Origin: Mycolicibacterium sp. P1-18
GTDB lineage: Bacteria; Actinomycetota; Actinomycetes; Mycobacteriales; Mycobacteriaceae
Length of the DNA: 64,000 bases
Reading direction: 5' to 3'
Assembly: GCF_008329535.1 (NCBI RefSeq)
Contig: NZ_NPKR01000019.1
Coordinates: 43,707-107,706 of the forward strand
Position 1 is the first letter of the stretch; each line of letters opens with the position of its first letter. Below, piece by piece: positions 23,982 through 32,166 of the stretch. The notes beneath the pieces were generated by a model, which ran no database searches, was not told where the DNA came from, and saw only the letters and a program-made list of their open reading frames with translations. The position numbers and the translations under genes were made by a program.

Positions 23982-26171
23982 CTAGACCTTCGTGAGGTCG
24001 GTCTTCATGAGCATCACGTTGTACTGCGACCACAGCGACAGGTTCCAGTACAGATCGGTTCCGGTGCCCATCGTCGCGGGCGACCACGGATGCATCATCG
24101 GTGCGTAGATGCCGCCGGGCTGCTGGGCCATCAGCACCTTCGCGCCCGACCAGCCGCCCTGAGGCGTGTCCGAGGTGCGCATGACGATGTTGTTGAACTG
24201 ATCGCCGTACAGCACGACGTACTTCTTCAGCTGCTTGTTGTACTGGACCGACATCTCGCTGACCTGATTGCCGGGGTTCGCGACGCCGCACGCGCCGGTG
24301 TCCTGGCCGAAGACCGCCGAAGCCTTGGCCGGCTGGTTCTTGTACCAACCCGCCGGGGTGGCGCCCCAGCCGAACCAGCCGCCGGCCGAACCGGCGCTGT
24401 AGTACTCGTACTTGCTGGTGTCGAGGATGTCCTTCTCGGCGACCCGCGAGACGTAGGCGGCGCCCTGGCGGCCGTTCGGCGTGCCGTAGTTGTAGACGTA
24501 GCCGTCGCCGGGGCGGACGTAGGCGCCCTGCTGGAAGTTCGCGTTGCCACTGTAGGGGTCGTTGTAACGCACGGAAGTCGGTGCGACCGTCCAGTTCTCG
24601 CCGTTGTCGGTCGAGTAGGCGACCGCCGAGTAGTTGGTGGTCCACTGGCCGGCGGCACCCCAGTTGGACACCGACATGAAGTTCACGTACTGGGTGACGC
24701 CGAACTGCGTGCCGGGCGTCGGGATGGAGATGCCGGCGGTGGGGATGAGCGTGACGCCGGCGGGCAGACCGTCGGGGTGGATGATCTGCCGCGCGGTAGT
24801 CGGGCTGCTCAGCGGCGTGCCGCCGAACATGTTGCCGTTGAACCACTCTCCGTTGGGAATGGTGATCCCGTCGGAGAGCACGGTGTCGGCGCTGCGCAGC
24901 AGTACGTTGAAGCGCCAGTTGCCGGTCATGTTGGCGCCACTGAACGTGTCGCCGAACGCCATCAGCACCTGATGCTCGTTGTAGGGCGTCGTCGGATCGT
25001 CGACCATGCCGTTGTCCCAGATGACGCCGACGTCGGTGCCCGTGATGCCGAACCGGGTCAGGGTGTCCGCGATCAACGGGTTGCCGGTCTGATAGTTGCC
25101 CGTCACCCACTGGACGAACTGAGTCGACGGGCTCAGCTGAGCGCCCGGCAGCGGGAAGTTGGGCACGTTGACCACGGCCGCCTGAGCGAGGGCGTTGGTG
25201 GCGGCGGCCAGCGACAGGCTGGTGACGTCGGTGGCGACCGCCGGTGCTGCGGTGGTGCGCCCGGTGACCGCGTTGACGAAGTCGTCGAACTCCCGGCGGG
25301 CGTACGCCAGCAGCGACCACGCCAGCGGCGGCGCGGCGGGGGTCGGCGCACCCGCCCCGATGAAGGGCGCCAGCATCCAGTTGACGACGTTGGACACCAT
25401 GCTGCCCACCGCGGCCAACGGGTTCGGCGCAGCGACGGGTGCCGGGGCCGACGGGGTCACGTCGGCGAGGGCGGCCGAGACGACCGCGAGCGTGGCCGTC
25501 TGCGTGGGGGACGGGTTTGGCTTGGGGGCCGGGTCGTCGGTCGTCACCTTCGCCGCGGTGGGGGTGACGGCGTTGGTCGACGGCGTCTTGACCGTGGCCG
25601 TCGACGGGGACGTCGACGCGGGGGCCGGGGCGGACACGGCCGCGGGGGCGTCGTTGGGCTTCGGCTTCTTCGTCGGCGTGGGGGCGCTGACCTCGAGCGT
25701 TGTGGTGGGTTCGGCCGTCGGTTCGGGCGCCGGAGTCGGCTCGGCGGTGGGGGTCGGTTCGGCGGTGGGGGTCGGCTCGGCGGTGGGAGAGGCGGTGGGA
25801 GATGCCGTACTGCCCGAGCTACCGGTGTTGGTTTGCGCGCTGACCACGCCGCTGGCCGTCGCACCGGAGGTGGTTCCCGTGGCGGCGGGCGTGTCGTCGG
25901 TCCCGGTCTTCGTGGTGGTGGTGGTCGTCTCGTTGGACGTGGTCGCCGTGGGCTTCGTCTCCGTGGGCGTGCCCGCCGTGGACGGCGACGACGGAGAGCC
26001 CGCGGTGGCGCCCGCCGTGCTGGCTCCGGCGGTGCTCGCCGACTGGCTGCTCGACGAGTTGGCCGACGTGTCGTCGGCGGCGGCGACGCCGTATCCCGTC
26101 GCCACGGCCGTGCCGACGCCCAGTGCGACGGCTAGGCCGCCGACTCGGCCGATGTACCTGGAGGCTCCCAT
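23982..26171 (-). CDS. Exported DUF4185 protein with long Ser/Thr/Pro linker
   Basis: 729 residues. Signal peptide GGLAVALGVGTAVATGYGVA, then about 240 residues of low-complexity Ala/Ser/Thr/Pro sequence including a run of PTAEPT repeats. A hydrophobic segment with GSMVSNVVNWMLAPFIG precedes a C-terminal DUF4185 domain (about residues 340-729) with VLMAFGDTFSG, DGITIPNGEWFNGNM and PMMHPWSPA. DUF4185 has a predicted five-bladed beta-propeller fold related to glycoside hydrolases of the GH43/68 type; some members degrade mycobacterial arabinan. Activity of this protein is unproven. The linker suggests a surface-anchored or wall-spanning stalk. Confidence 0.82.
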   Translation of the reverse strand: MGASRYIGRVGGLAVALGVGTAVATGYGVAAADDTSANSSSSQSASTAGASTAGATAGSPSSPSTAGTPTETKPTATTSNETTTTTTKTGTDDTPAATGTTSGATASGVVSAQTNTGSSGSTASPTASPTAEPTPTAEPTPTAEPTPAPEPTAEPTTTLEVSAPTPTKKPKPNDAPAAVSAPAPASTSPSTATVKTPSTNAVTPTAAKVTTDDPAPKPNPSPTQTATLAVVSAALADVTPSAPAPVAAPNPLAAVGSMVSNVVNWMLAPFIGAGAPTPAAPPLAWSLLAYARREFDDFVNAVTGRTTAAPAVATDVTSLSLAAATNALAQAAVVNVPNFPLPGAQLSPSTQFVQWVTGNYQTGNPLIADTLTRFGITGTDVGVIWDNGMVDDPTTPYNEHQVLMAFGDTFSGANMTGNWRFNVLLRSADTVLSDGITIPNGEWFNGNMFGGTPLSSPTTARQIIHPDGLPAGVTLIPTAGISIPTPGTQFGVTQYVNFMSVSNWGAAGQWTTNYSAVAYSTDNGENWTVAPTSVRYNDPYSGNANFQQGAYVRPGDGYVYNYGTPNGRQGAAYVSRVAEKDILDTSKYEYYSAGSAGGWFGWGATPAGWYKNQPAKASAVFGQDTGACGVANPGNQVSEMSVQYNKQLKKYVVLYGDQFNNIVMRTSDTPQGGWSGAKVLMAQQPGGIYAPMMHPWSPATMGTGTDLYWNLSLWSQYNVMLMKTDLTKV
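25735..25788 (-). repeat. Three tandem 18-base units in the linker of the DUF4185 gene
   Basis: Three 18-base copies, differing at one or two positions, encode Pro-Thr-Ala-Glu-Pro-Thr units. Units start at 25735, 25753 and 25771. In-frame repeats of this kind can expand or contract without breaking the gene. Confidence 0.8.
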
Positions 26172-26320
26172 GTTGGCCCTTCCGATGCGCTGAACTGCTC
26201 TTCCCCGACGGAGCAGAGCAATTGAATCGCACTATCTCCGGGCTCACCGGTGAAAGCCGAGAATCACAACCTTCACTCCTGTTGCATTCGTCGCGGAGGC
26301 CGGGCGCGTTACCGGCGCCG

Positions 26321-26680
26321 TCAGTCGAGCTTCTTGATCGCCTCTTCGTACAGCGCAAAGGCCTCGGACAAGCCGCCGCCGACCCAGGCGTCGACGATCC
26401 CGACCTTGTCGGCGACCAGCTGAATCTGGGTGGCCCACGTCTGGAAGCCCGGGTCGGTGCGCAGCGCGTCGATCTGTTCGTGAGTGCCCTGGATGAGGAT
26501 GAACCCGCCGAGCTCGGTGCTCTGCGGCTTGAGGACCGCGGCGTCGTAGCGCTCGATGCGTCCCTCGGTGGACAGTTGCTCGAGGTAACCCGTCAGCGAG
26601 GACTTCAGGAGCGCGAGCGCCTGTCCCTCGCGTCCGCGGGCGGGAATTCCCCATGCGACCCAGACACCGGCTTCGGACAC
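26321..26680 (-). CDS. Small YCII-like / hypothetical cytoplasmic protein
   Basis: 119 residues from a GTG with a strong GAGGAGG site; a longer frame upstream was rejected for that reason. The sequence VWVAWGIPARGREGQALALL, ELGGFILIQGTHEQIDALR and VDAWVGGGLSEAFALYEEAI suggests a compact alpha-beta barrel like the YCII/ABM dimeric families. No catalytic His-Asp pair typical of true YCII proteins is obvious. Function unknown. Stands alone between the HNH gene and the DUF4185 gene; the 149 bases downstream hold no other gene that I can see. Confidence 0.6.
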   Translation of the reverse strand: MSEAGVWVAWGIPARGREGQALALLKSSLTGYLEQLSTEGRIERYDAAVLKPQSTELGGFILIQGTHEQIDALRTDPGFQTWATQIQLVADKVGIVDAWVGGGLSEAFALYEEAIKKLD

Positions 26681-26742
26681 GAGTACCTCCTCGGCTGATC
26701 GCCACTTGCACCAGCGGACACGACGCCTGCGCCTGCGAGTAT

Positions 26743-27147
26743 CTAGTACGACTGCCCGTCGGCGTACCGCCGTCGACGGGAGTGTCGGCCGTTGCCCCGA
26801 TTTCGGCTCTTGTAGGTCGCGAGCTGTGAGTCGCAGTTCGGGCAGACCAGCCGCAGATTCTCGCGGCGGTTGTTCGTCGGGTTGCCGTCGACGTGGTCCA
26901 AGACCAAAGCGAGGGGCAGACCTAGCCAAAGGTTGGCTCCGCCACAGATTGCGCAACAGTGGGACTGCGCTTCGGCGATGTGCTGCCGGATGTAGTGACC
27001 ATCGTGGCCGTCGACGCGCGCTTCGCCGGTCTCGAGCCAACGCTTGGTGCCGATCTCTCGCCGGGCCACGGCCTGACATGTGTTGCTGCAGTAGAGCTTC
27101 TGGCTACGCTTGGAGAGTGCGGAGCCACAGCTGAGGCACTGTCTCAT
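26743..27147 (-). CDS. HNH endonuclease domain protein
   Basis: 134 residues. The N-terminal zinc-binding motif is CLSCGSALSKRSQKLYCSNTC, followed by an HNH nuclease core with HCCAICGG, LDHVDGNPTNNRRENLRLVC and PNCDSQ. The C-terminus is very basic (RNRGNGRHSRRRRYADGQ). This architecture is common in small mobile or phage-derived nucleases and in stand-alone mycobacterial HNH proteins. No phage or restriction partner is adjacent. It lies 42 bases downstream of the tRNA-Thr gene on the same strand. Confidence 0.85.
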   Translation of the reverse strand: MRQCLSCGSALSKRSQKLYCSNTCQAVARREIGTKRWLETGEARVDGHDGHYIRQHIAEAQSHCCAICGGANLWLGLPLALVLDHVDGNPTNNRRENLRLVCPNCDSQLATYKSRNRGNGRHSRRRRYADGQSY

Positions 27148-27189
27148 GGGGTGACGGTAGGACCGGCCACCGACAAGGCCTGCCGACGT

Positions 27190-27264
27190 TGGAGCCCCCT
27201 ATCGGGATCGAACCGATGGCCTACGCTTTACAAGAGCGTTGCTCTACCGCTGAGCTAAGGAGGC
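27190..27264 (-). tRNA. tRNA-Thr (anticodon TGT)
   Basis: On the minus strand the acceptor stem GCCTCCT pairs with AGGGGGC. A D-arm (AGCTCAGCGGTAGAGC), an anticodon arm with loop CTTGTAA (anticodon TGT) and a T-arm with GGTTCGATCCC follow. Discriminator T and an encoded CCA complete it. It reads ACA codons and, by wobble, ACG. Confidence 0.97.
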
Positions 27265-27285
27265 GTGCGCGCCTAGCTTAACGGC

Positions 27286-28101
27286 TCACTCGTCGGCGTC
27301 GACGATCTGCGGGGCGGGTACCGGCCGCGTGATGGGCCGTCGTCCCCGGCCCCGCGGCAGCGGGATCCGGCCGGCGATGTTGCTCAGGGGATTGACCACC
27401 TGGCTGAGGGTGATGACGGCCTCGTGCAACGCGTCGATCGTCGGGGTCAGCGCTTCGAGTCCCGGGGCGAGTCGGTTGAGGGTGTCGGCGACGTCGGCAA
27501 GCTTCATCAGCGCGCCCTGCTCGGCGGTGAGGGTGTCGAGCAGGCCGCCCTCGGCGAGGAGCTTGTCGGCGACCCCGTCCTCGCGCAGGATGCGCTCGAT
27601 CAGCCCGTCGTTGGCGAGCAACTGGTCGGCGAGCCCGCCCGGGGCGATCACCCGGGACACGGCCCCGTCGTCGGCGGTCAGCCGGTCGACCAGACCACCC
27701 TCGGCCGTCAGCTGGTCGACGAGCCCGCCGGGCGCCACGGCCCGCGCGACGGCGCCGTTCTCTGCGGTCAGCCGGTCGAGGAGGCCGCCCTCGGCGGTGA
27801 GTTGGTCGACGAGCCCGCCCGGCCGAAGCATCCGGTTGACGGGTCCGTCCGGTGCCAGCGCGCGGCCGAGCGGAGCGTCGTCGTCCATCAGGCGGGCCAG
27901 GCGATTGGCGCGTTCGACGGCGTCCTCGAGCCCCAGCATCCCGGCCAGCGACGACCTGCCGGCGGGCAGCGTGCCCTCGCCGAGCCCGCGCTGGACCACC
28001 TGAAGGGTCTCGCCGGCGATGCCCAGGCCCATGTCGGCGACGGCGAGGCCGATGCGCACCGGTGCGGTCGCCACGTCGACGAGGGCTTTGCCGAGATTCA
28101 T
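27286..28101 (-). CDS. Repeat protein next to phoP (Rv0756c-like)
   Basis: 271 residues. An N-terminal segment (NLGKALVDVATAPVRIGLAVADMG) resembles a membrane-associating helix. Residues about 80-190 are a tandem array with a period near 30 residues, built on PGGLVDQLTAEGGLVDRLTA followed by an acidic NGAVARAV unit. The C-terminus is basic and Pro-rich (PLPRGRGRRPITRP). It occupies the position of M. tuberculosis Rv0756c, of unknown function. It diverges from phoP, with the PhoP-type site in the 109-base gap, so PhoP could also affect this gene. Confidence 0.75.
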   Translation of the reverse strand: MNLGKALVDVATAPVRIGLAVADMGLGIAGETLQVVQRGLGEGTLPAGRSSLAGMLGLEDAVERANRLARLMDDDAPLGRALAPDGPVNRMLRPGGLVDQLTAEGGLLDRLTAENGAVARAVAPGGLVDQLTAEGGLVDRLTADDGAVSRVIAPGGLADQLLANDGLIERILREDGVADKLLAEGGLLDTLTAEQGALMKLADVADTLNRLAPGLEALTPTIDALHEAVITLSQVVNPLSNIAGRIPLPRGRGRRPITRPVPAPQIVDADE

Positions 28102-28148
28102 GTGTCCAGTCTATGGCGGGGGTCACACTCAGCGGGCCCGAGATCAAC

Positions 28149-28166
28149 TCACAGGAATCTCACAGC
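28149..28166 (+). promoter_or_regulatory. PhoP-type direct-repeat site before phoP
   Basis: TCACAGG and TCACAGC, separated by four bases (AATC), form the direct repeat known as the PhoP box of mycobacteria. The site ends 44 bases before the phoP start, which fits autoregulation. A further partial repeat (TCACACT) starts at 28132. Binding is inferred from the motif. Confidence 0.85.
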
Positions 28167-28210
28167 GCCTGAGCAGCGTCATTGCATGTGAATGGGAGGA
28201 CATTGTTCAC

Positions 28211-28930
28211 ATGGCCATGGCTGCAATTCCGGAGTTCATCCCCGAAGCGAGAATCCTCGTCGTCGACGACGAAACCAACATCGTCGAGTTGCTCTCGGTG
28301 AGTTTGAAGTTCCAGGGCTTCGAGGTGCATACCGCGTCGAGCGGTCCCGCAGCGTTGGACAAGGCGCGGGAGATCCGCCCGGACGCGGTGATCCTCGACG
28401 TGATGATGCCGGGTATGGACGGCTTCGGCGTGCTTCGTCGGCTCCGCGCCGACGGCATCGACTCGCCCGCGCTGTTCCTGACCGCGCGCGACTCGCTGCA
28501 GGACAAGATCGCCGGCCTGACCCTGGGTGGCGACGACTACGTCACCAAGCCCTTCAGCCTGGAAGAGGTCGTCGCGCGACTGCGCGTCATCCTCCGTCGG
28601 TCCGGCCGCGGCGTCGAAGAGCCCCGCAGTGCGCGGCTGACGTTCGCCGACATCGAACTCGACGAGGACACCCACGAGGTGTGGAAGGCCGGCGAGCCCG
28701 TCTCGCTGTCGCCGACCGAGTTCACGTTGCTTCGCTACTTCATCATCAACGCGGGCACCGTTCTGTCCAAGCCGAAGATCCTCGACCACGTCTGGCGGTA
28801 CGACTTCGGCGGTGACGTCAACGTCGTCGAGTCCTACGTGTCGTACCTGCGGCGCAAGATCGACACCGGCGAGAAGCGCCTGCTGCACACGCTGCGCGGT
28901 GTGGGATACGTCCTGCGCGAACCGCGCTAG
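28211..28930 (+). CDS. phoP: Response regulator PhoP
   Basis: OmpR-family response regulator of 239 residues. The receiver domain has the acidic pocket VVDDE, the phospho-acceptor Asp63 in VILDVMMPGMDG and Lys in YVTKPF. The winged-helix DNA-binding domain ends VVESYVSYLRRKIDTGEKRL and HTLRGVGYVLREPR. In mycobacteria PhoP controls complex lipid synthesis, secretion and acid/redox responses. GGGAGGA lies before the ATG at 28211; a second ATG two codons downstream is also possible. It is followed by phoR after 56 bases and is probably autoregulated. Confidence 0.96.
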   Translation: MAMAAIPEFIPEARILVVDDETNIVELLSVSLKFQGFEVHTASSGPAALDKAREIRPDAVILDVMMPGMDGFGVLRRLRADGIDSPALFLTARDSLQDKIAGLTLGGDDYVTKPFSLEEVVARLRVILRRSGRGVEEPRSARLTFADIELDEDTHEVWKAGEPVSLSPTEFTLLRYFIINAGTVLSKPKILDHVWRYDFGGDVNVVESYVSYLRRKIDTGEKRLLHTLRGVGYVLREPR

Positions 28931-28986
28931 CTCGTCTCGTGCGTGAGTTCGCCAGCCGACGGCCGCGCTTTCTGCACAATGTGGGG

Positions 28987-30459
28987 ATGACGAGGGGAAT
29001 GTCTGGCTTTCGGGGGCGTGGCATTCCACTGCGGGTGGGACTGGTGGCCGCGACCCTCGTGCTGGTGGCCTGCGGCCTGCTGGCCTCGGGCGTCGCCGTC
29101 ACCTCCATCATCAGGCACACCCTGATCAACCGGGTCGACGAGACCTTGCTCGACGCCTCGCGGGGCTGGGCTCAAGCGCCGCGCCGCATGCCGGCCACGC
29201 CGATGGAGGATCCGAACCCGGCCAGGCCGCCGTCGGACTTCTACGTGCGCGGCATCGACTCCGACGGCCGCATATGGATGGCGGTCAACGACCGGGACGC
29301 CGAGCCCGCCCTGCCCGACAGCAACGACGTCGGACCGGTGCCCGTCACCGTCGGCTCCATCGACCACTCCAACGTGCAGTGGCGGGCGATGACGGTCCGC
29401 GGGTTGCACGGTGAGCTGACCACCGTCGCCATCGACCTCTCGAACGTCGCGTCCACCGTTCGTGCGTTGACGTGGTCGCAGGTGGGCATCGGCGTGGCGG
29501 TGCTGCTGGTGCTCGGCATCGCGGGCTTCGCGGTCGTGCACCGCAGCCTCCGACCGCTCGTCGAGGTGGAGCAGACCGCTGCGGCGATCGCCGCGGGCGA
29601 GCTCGACCGACGCATACCGGAACGGGACACCCGCACCGAGGTGGGCCGATTGTCGTTGGCGCTCAACGGAATGCTCGCCCAGATTCAGCGAGCGGTGGCC
29701 TCGTCGGAGGCGTCGGCCGAGAAGGCGCGCACCTCCGAGGACCGGATGCGCCGGTTCATCACCGACGCCAGCCACGAGCTTCGCACCCCGCTGACCACCA
29801 TTCGCGGGTTCGCCGAGCTGTACCGCCAGGGTGCCGCGCGGGACGTCGAACTGTTGATGAGCCGCATCGAAAGCGAGTCTCAGCGAATGGGCCTGCTGGT
29901 CGAGGACCTGCTGCTCTTGGCCCGACTCGACGCGCAGCGCCCGATGGAGCAGCGCCGCGTCGACCTGCTGTCGCTGGCCAGCGACGCCGTCCACGACGCC
30001 CGGTCGGTCGCGCCGAAGCGCACGGTCACCATGGAGGTTCTCGACGGTCCCGGCACGCCCGAGGTGCTCGGCGACGAGGCCCGGCTTCGGCAGGTGATGG
30101 GCAATCTGGTGGCCAACGCGCTGCAGCACACCCCGGAATCGGCGGCCATCGCGATCCGCGTCGGCACCCGGCAGGAGAGCGCCATCCTGGAGGTGGCCGA
30201 CGAAGGACCCGGCATGAGCCGCGAGGACGCGCACCGGGTGTTCGAGCGGTTCTACCGCACCGATTCGTCGCGGGCGCGGGCCAGCGGCGGCACGGGTCTT
30301 GGACTCTCGATCGTGGACTCCCTGGTGTACGCGCACGGCGGCACGGTCAGCGTGACGACGGCCCCCGGCCAGGGCTGCCGGTTCACCGTTCAGCTGCCGC
30401 GGATCGCCGAGGCGCCGGTGCCCAGCGATCCCGGCGCCGACGAGCCCGCCACGGTCTAG
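28987..30459 (+). CDS. phoR: Sensor histidine kinase PhoR
   Basis: 490 residues. Two transmembrane helices (VGLVAATLVLVACGLLASGV and VGIGVAVLLVLGIAGFAVV) flank an extracytoplasmic sensor domain. A HAMP domain and the HisKA box with His263 in DASHELRTPLTTI follow, then an HATPase domain with NLVANALQHTP, EVADEGPGMS and GGTGLGLSIV. I chose the ATG at 28987 over an upstream in-frame GTG (28939) because residues from here align with the known M. tuberculosis N-terminus (RGRxxPLRV). It phosphorylates PhoP. Its TAG shares the palindrome CTAG with the stop of the convergent HIT gene. Confidence 0.95.
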   Translation: MTRGMSGFRGRGIPLRVGLVAATLVLVACGLLASGVAVTSIIRHTLINRVDETLLDASRGWAQAPRRMPATPMEDPNPARPPSDFYVRGIDSDGRIWMAVNDRDAEPALPDSNDVGPVPVTVGSIDHSNVQWRAMTVRGLHGELTTVAIDLSNVASTVRALTWSQVGIGVAVLLVLGIAGFAVVHRSLRPLVEVEQTAAAIAAGELDRRIPERDTRTEVGRLSLALNGMLAQIQRAVASSEASAEKARTSEDRMRRFITDASHELRTPLTTIRGFAELYRQGAARDVELLMSRIESESQRMGLLVEDLLLLARLDAQRPMEQRRVDLLSLASDAVHDARSVAPKRTVTMEVLDGPGTPEVLGDEARLRQVMGNLVANALQHTPESAAIAIRVGTRQESAILEVADEGPGMSREDAHRVFERFYRTDSSRARASGGTGLGLSIVDSLVYAHGGTVSVTTAPGQGCRFTVQLPRIAEAPVPSDPGADEPATV

Positions 30460-30860
30460 TCCAGCTCGGCCAGTGCCGCGGTGATCTTGGCCTGCGCCTC
30501 GTCGAGCGAGTCGGCTGAGGGATTGCGGTCGACGTTGGCGAAGCCGAAGTCGGACAGGTCGCGCGCCGGGAAGACGTGCACGTGCAGGTGTGGAACTTCG
30601 AGGCCGGCGATGATCAGGCCCGTGCGTTCTACGCCGAATGCCTTGGACTGCGCTTTGCCGATGCGCTGCGCCACGGCCATCACGTTGGCGAAGACGGCCG
30701 GCTCGACGTCCTGCCAGTTGTCGATCTCGGCACGCGGCACCACGAGCGTGTGCCCCTGCGTCATCGGCTCGATGGTGAGGAACGCGACCACGTCGTCGTC
30801 CTCGTAGACGAATCGGCCGGGGATCTCGCGGTTGATGATCATGGTGAACACGGAGGCCAT
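30456..30860 (-). CDS. HIT-family nucleotide hydrolase (Rv0759c-like)
   Basis: 134 residues with the histidine triad HLHVHVFP near residues 90-97 and the N-terminal fold IINREIPGRFVYEDDDVVAF. HIT proteins hydrolyse nucleoside phosphoramidates and related substrates; the exact substrate is unknown. Complete, ATG start. Gene order phoP-phoR-HIT matches M. tuberculosis. Its stop overlaps that of phoR by four bases. Confidence 0.92.
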   Translation of the reverse strand: MASVFTMIINREIPGRFVYEDDDVVAFLTIEPMTQGHTLVVPRAEIDNWQDVEPAVFANVMAVAQRIGKAQSKAFGVERTGLIIAGLEVPHLHVHVFPARDLSDFGFANVDRNPSADSLDEAQAKITAALAELD

Positions 30861-30885
30861 GGGTCGAGCATGCCAGAAGCCCGGT

Positions 30886-31734
30886 TCAGCGGCGGCGCAC
30901 GAACCCGTCGAGCTCGTCGACCGTCCACGGCGGCGCGTCGTGATGGTCCCGATAGGCGACGATGCTCGGCGTCGGCCGGTCGAAGCGGCCGACGAAACCC
31001 CCTGCGGCGATGAAGATCTGGCCCGTCACGTCCGTTGACGCGTCGCTGACCAGGTACGCGTAGGTCGCCGCGGCGTACTCCGGCGCCGCGGCGTCGAGGG
31101 CGCCCTGCATGCTGACGTCGTCGAGCAGCCCGCGACGGTTGAGGTCGGCGATCTGGGCCTCGTACTCCGGGTCGGTCGACAGTCGCGTCTTCGCGCCGGG
31201 GCACACCACGTTCGCGCGAACTCCCGCCGACTTCAGCTCGGCCGCGATGGCCAGCGTGAGGCCGTTGACCGCACCCTTGCCCGCGGGATAACCCGTGCCG
31301 CCGTAGTCGCCGAGGAACGCAAACGAACTGGTGTTGACGATCGCGCCGCCGCCCTGGGCGACCATCCTGGGCGCCGCCGCCCGGCACGTCTCGAACACCG
31401 TGCCGAGGTGGGCGTCGAGCAGCTCGCGAAACTGCGCCGAGGTGACGGTGAGGATCGACGAGCCAGCCGGTTCGGGGGTGCCCGCGCAGTTGACCAGCGC
31501 GTCGATCCGGCCGAAGTTCTCGACGCACGAGTCGATCAGCGCGTCGGCCGTCTCCGGATCCGACGGCGAACCAGCGAAGCCGACGGCGCCGCCACCCACC
31601 TGGGCGACGGCCGCGTCGACGGCGTCGGCGTCGCGGCCGTTGACGACCACCCCGTAGCCCCGCGCGGCCAGGAGTTCCGCGACGGCGAGTCCGATCCCGC
31701 GGGACCCGCCGACGACGACCGCGCCGGAGGTCAG
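30886..31734 (-). CDS. Short-chain dehydrogenase, apparently starting at CTG
   Basis: SDR of 282 residues. The cofactor loop is GGSRGIGLAV near residues 9-18, NCAG is near residue 84, Ser lies in NTSSFAF, and the catalytic tetrad region YPAGK and DVTGQIFIAAGG follow. C-terminal residues DAPPWTVDELDGFVRRR form an extension. No ATG, GTG or TTG lies in frame between the upstream SnoaL gene and the cofactor loop. CTG at 31732-31734 overlaps the SnoaL stop (CTGA) and has AGGAGG seven bases upstream, so I take it as the start. It is the last gene of the long leftward operon. Substrate unknown; a hydroxyacyl-CoA or steroid alcohol is plausible. Confidence 0.8.
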   Translation of the reverse strand: MTSGAVVVGGSRGIGLAVAELLAARGYGVVVNGRDADAVDAAVAQVGGGAVGFAGSPSDPETADALIDSCVENFGRIDALVNCAGTPEPAGSSILTVTSAQFRELLDAHLGTVFETCRAAAPRMVAQGGGAIVNTSSFAFLGDYGGTGYPAGKGAVNGLTLAIAAELKSAGVRANVVCPGAKTRLSTDPEYEAQIADLNRRGLLDDVSMQGALDAAAPEYAAATYAYLVSDASTDVTGQIFIAAGGFVGRFDRPTPSIVAYRDHHDAPPWTVDELDGFVRRR

Positions 31735-32162
31735 GCCGGGTCCTCCTGGCCGAACTGCATGGCGTCCATGTTCCAGTAGCCCCGCAGATTGGTGATCAGC
31801 CCGGAGTCGTTCACCCGGTAGGTGAAGACGCCACGCACCGTCGCGGTGAAACCGTTCGGAAAGGCGGTGTGCAGCACCAGGACGTAGGCGATCTCCGTGG
31901 GAGAGCTCGACCGGAAGGTCTCCTCGCGGGTCACCGTCAACCGGTTGGGCCCGATGTTCGCGTCGTAGAAGGCGGCGAGCGCCTCCTTGCCGCGGACACC
32001 GGTGCCGTCGGGATTGGTGACGGCCTCGCCGATGGGATCCTCGACCACGACGTCGTCGGCCATCAGGGCCAGCCAGCCCTCGCGGTCGCCGGACTGGACG
32101 CATCGCCACGACGCCTCGGACGCGGCGACCACCGGAGTCGACTCCACTGTCTCCTGGGACAT
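31731..32162 (-). CDS. SnoaL / ketosteroid-isomerase-like protein (Rv0760c-like)
   Basis: 143 residues with the NTF2/SnoaL fold: WRCVQSGDREGWLALMADDV, VVEDPIGEAVTNPDG, FYDANIGPNRLTV and TVRGVFTYRVNDSGLI. The ATG at 32162 fits the known M. tuberculosis homologue (139 residues); it lies 4 bases after the adhB stop. The M. tuberculosis protein has a ketosteroid-isomerase fold and binds steroids, but isomerase activity is not established to my knowledge. The neighbouring cyp51 and dehydrogenases suggest a steroid or terpenoid substrate. Confidence 0.85.
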   Translation of the reverse strand: MSQETVESTPVVAASEASWRCVQSGDREGWLALMADDVVVEDPIGEAVTNPDGTGVRGKEALAAFYDANIGPNRLTVTREETFRSSSPTEIAYVLVLHTAFPNGFTATVRGVFTYRVNDSGLITNLRGYWNMDAMQFGQEDPA

Positions 32163-32166
32163 TCGG

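Noticed and set aside
25735..25788. A CRISPR array
   Set aside because: Units are contiguous 18-base coding repeats without spacers. No CRISPR array was found elsewhere in the window.
26743..27264. An integrated element at tRNA-Thr carrying the HNH nuclease
   Set aside because: No integrase, no duplicated tRNA end and no other mobile genes are seen; the neighbours follow mycobacterial order.
28939..28986. An upstream GTG start for phoR
   Set aside because: The known PhoR N-terminus aligns from the ATG at 28987, and the extra 16 residues have no counterpart.
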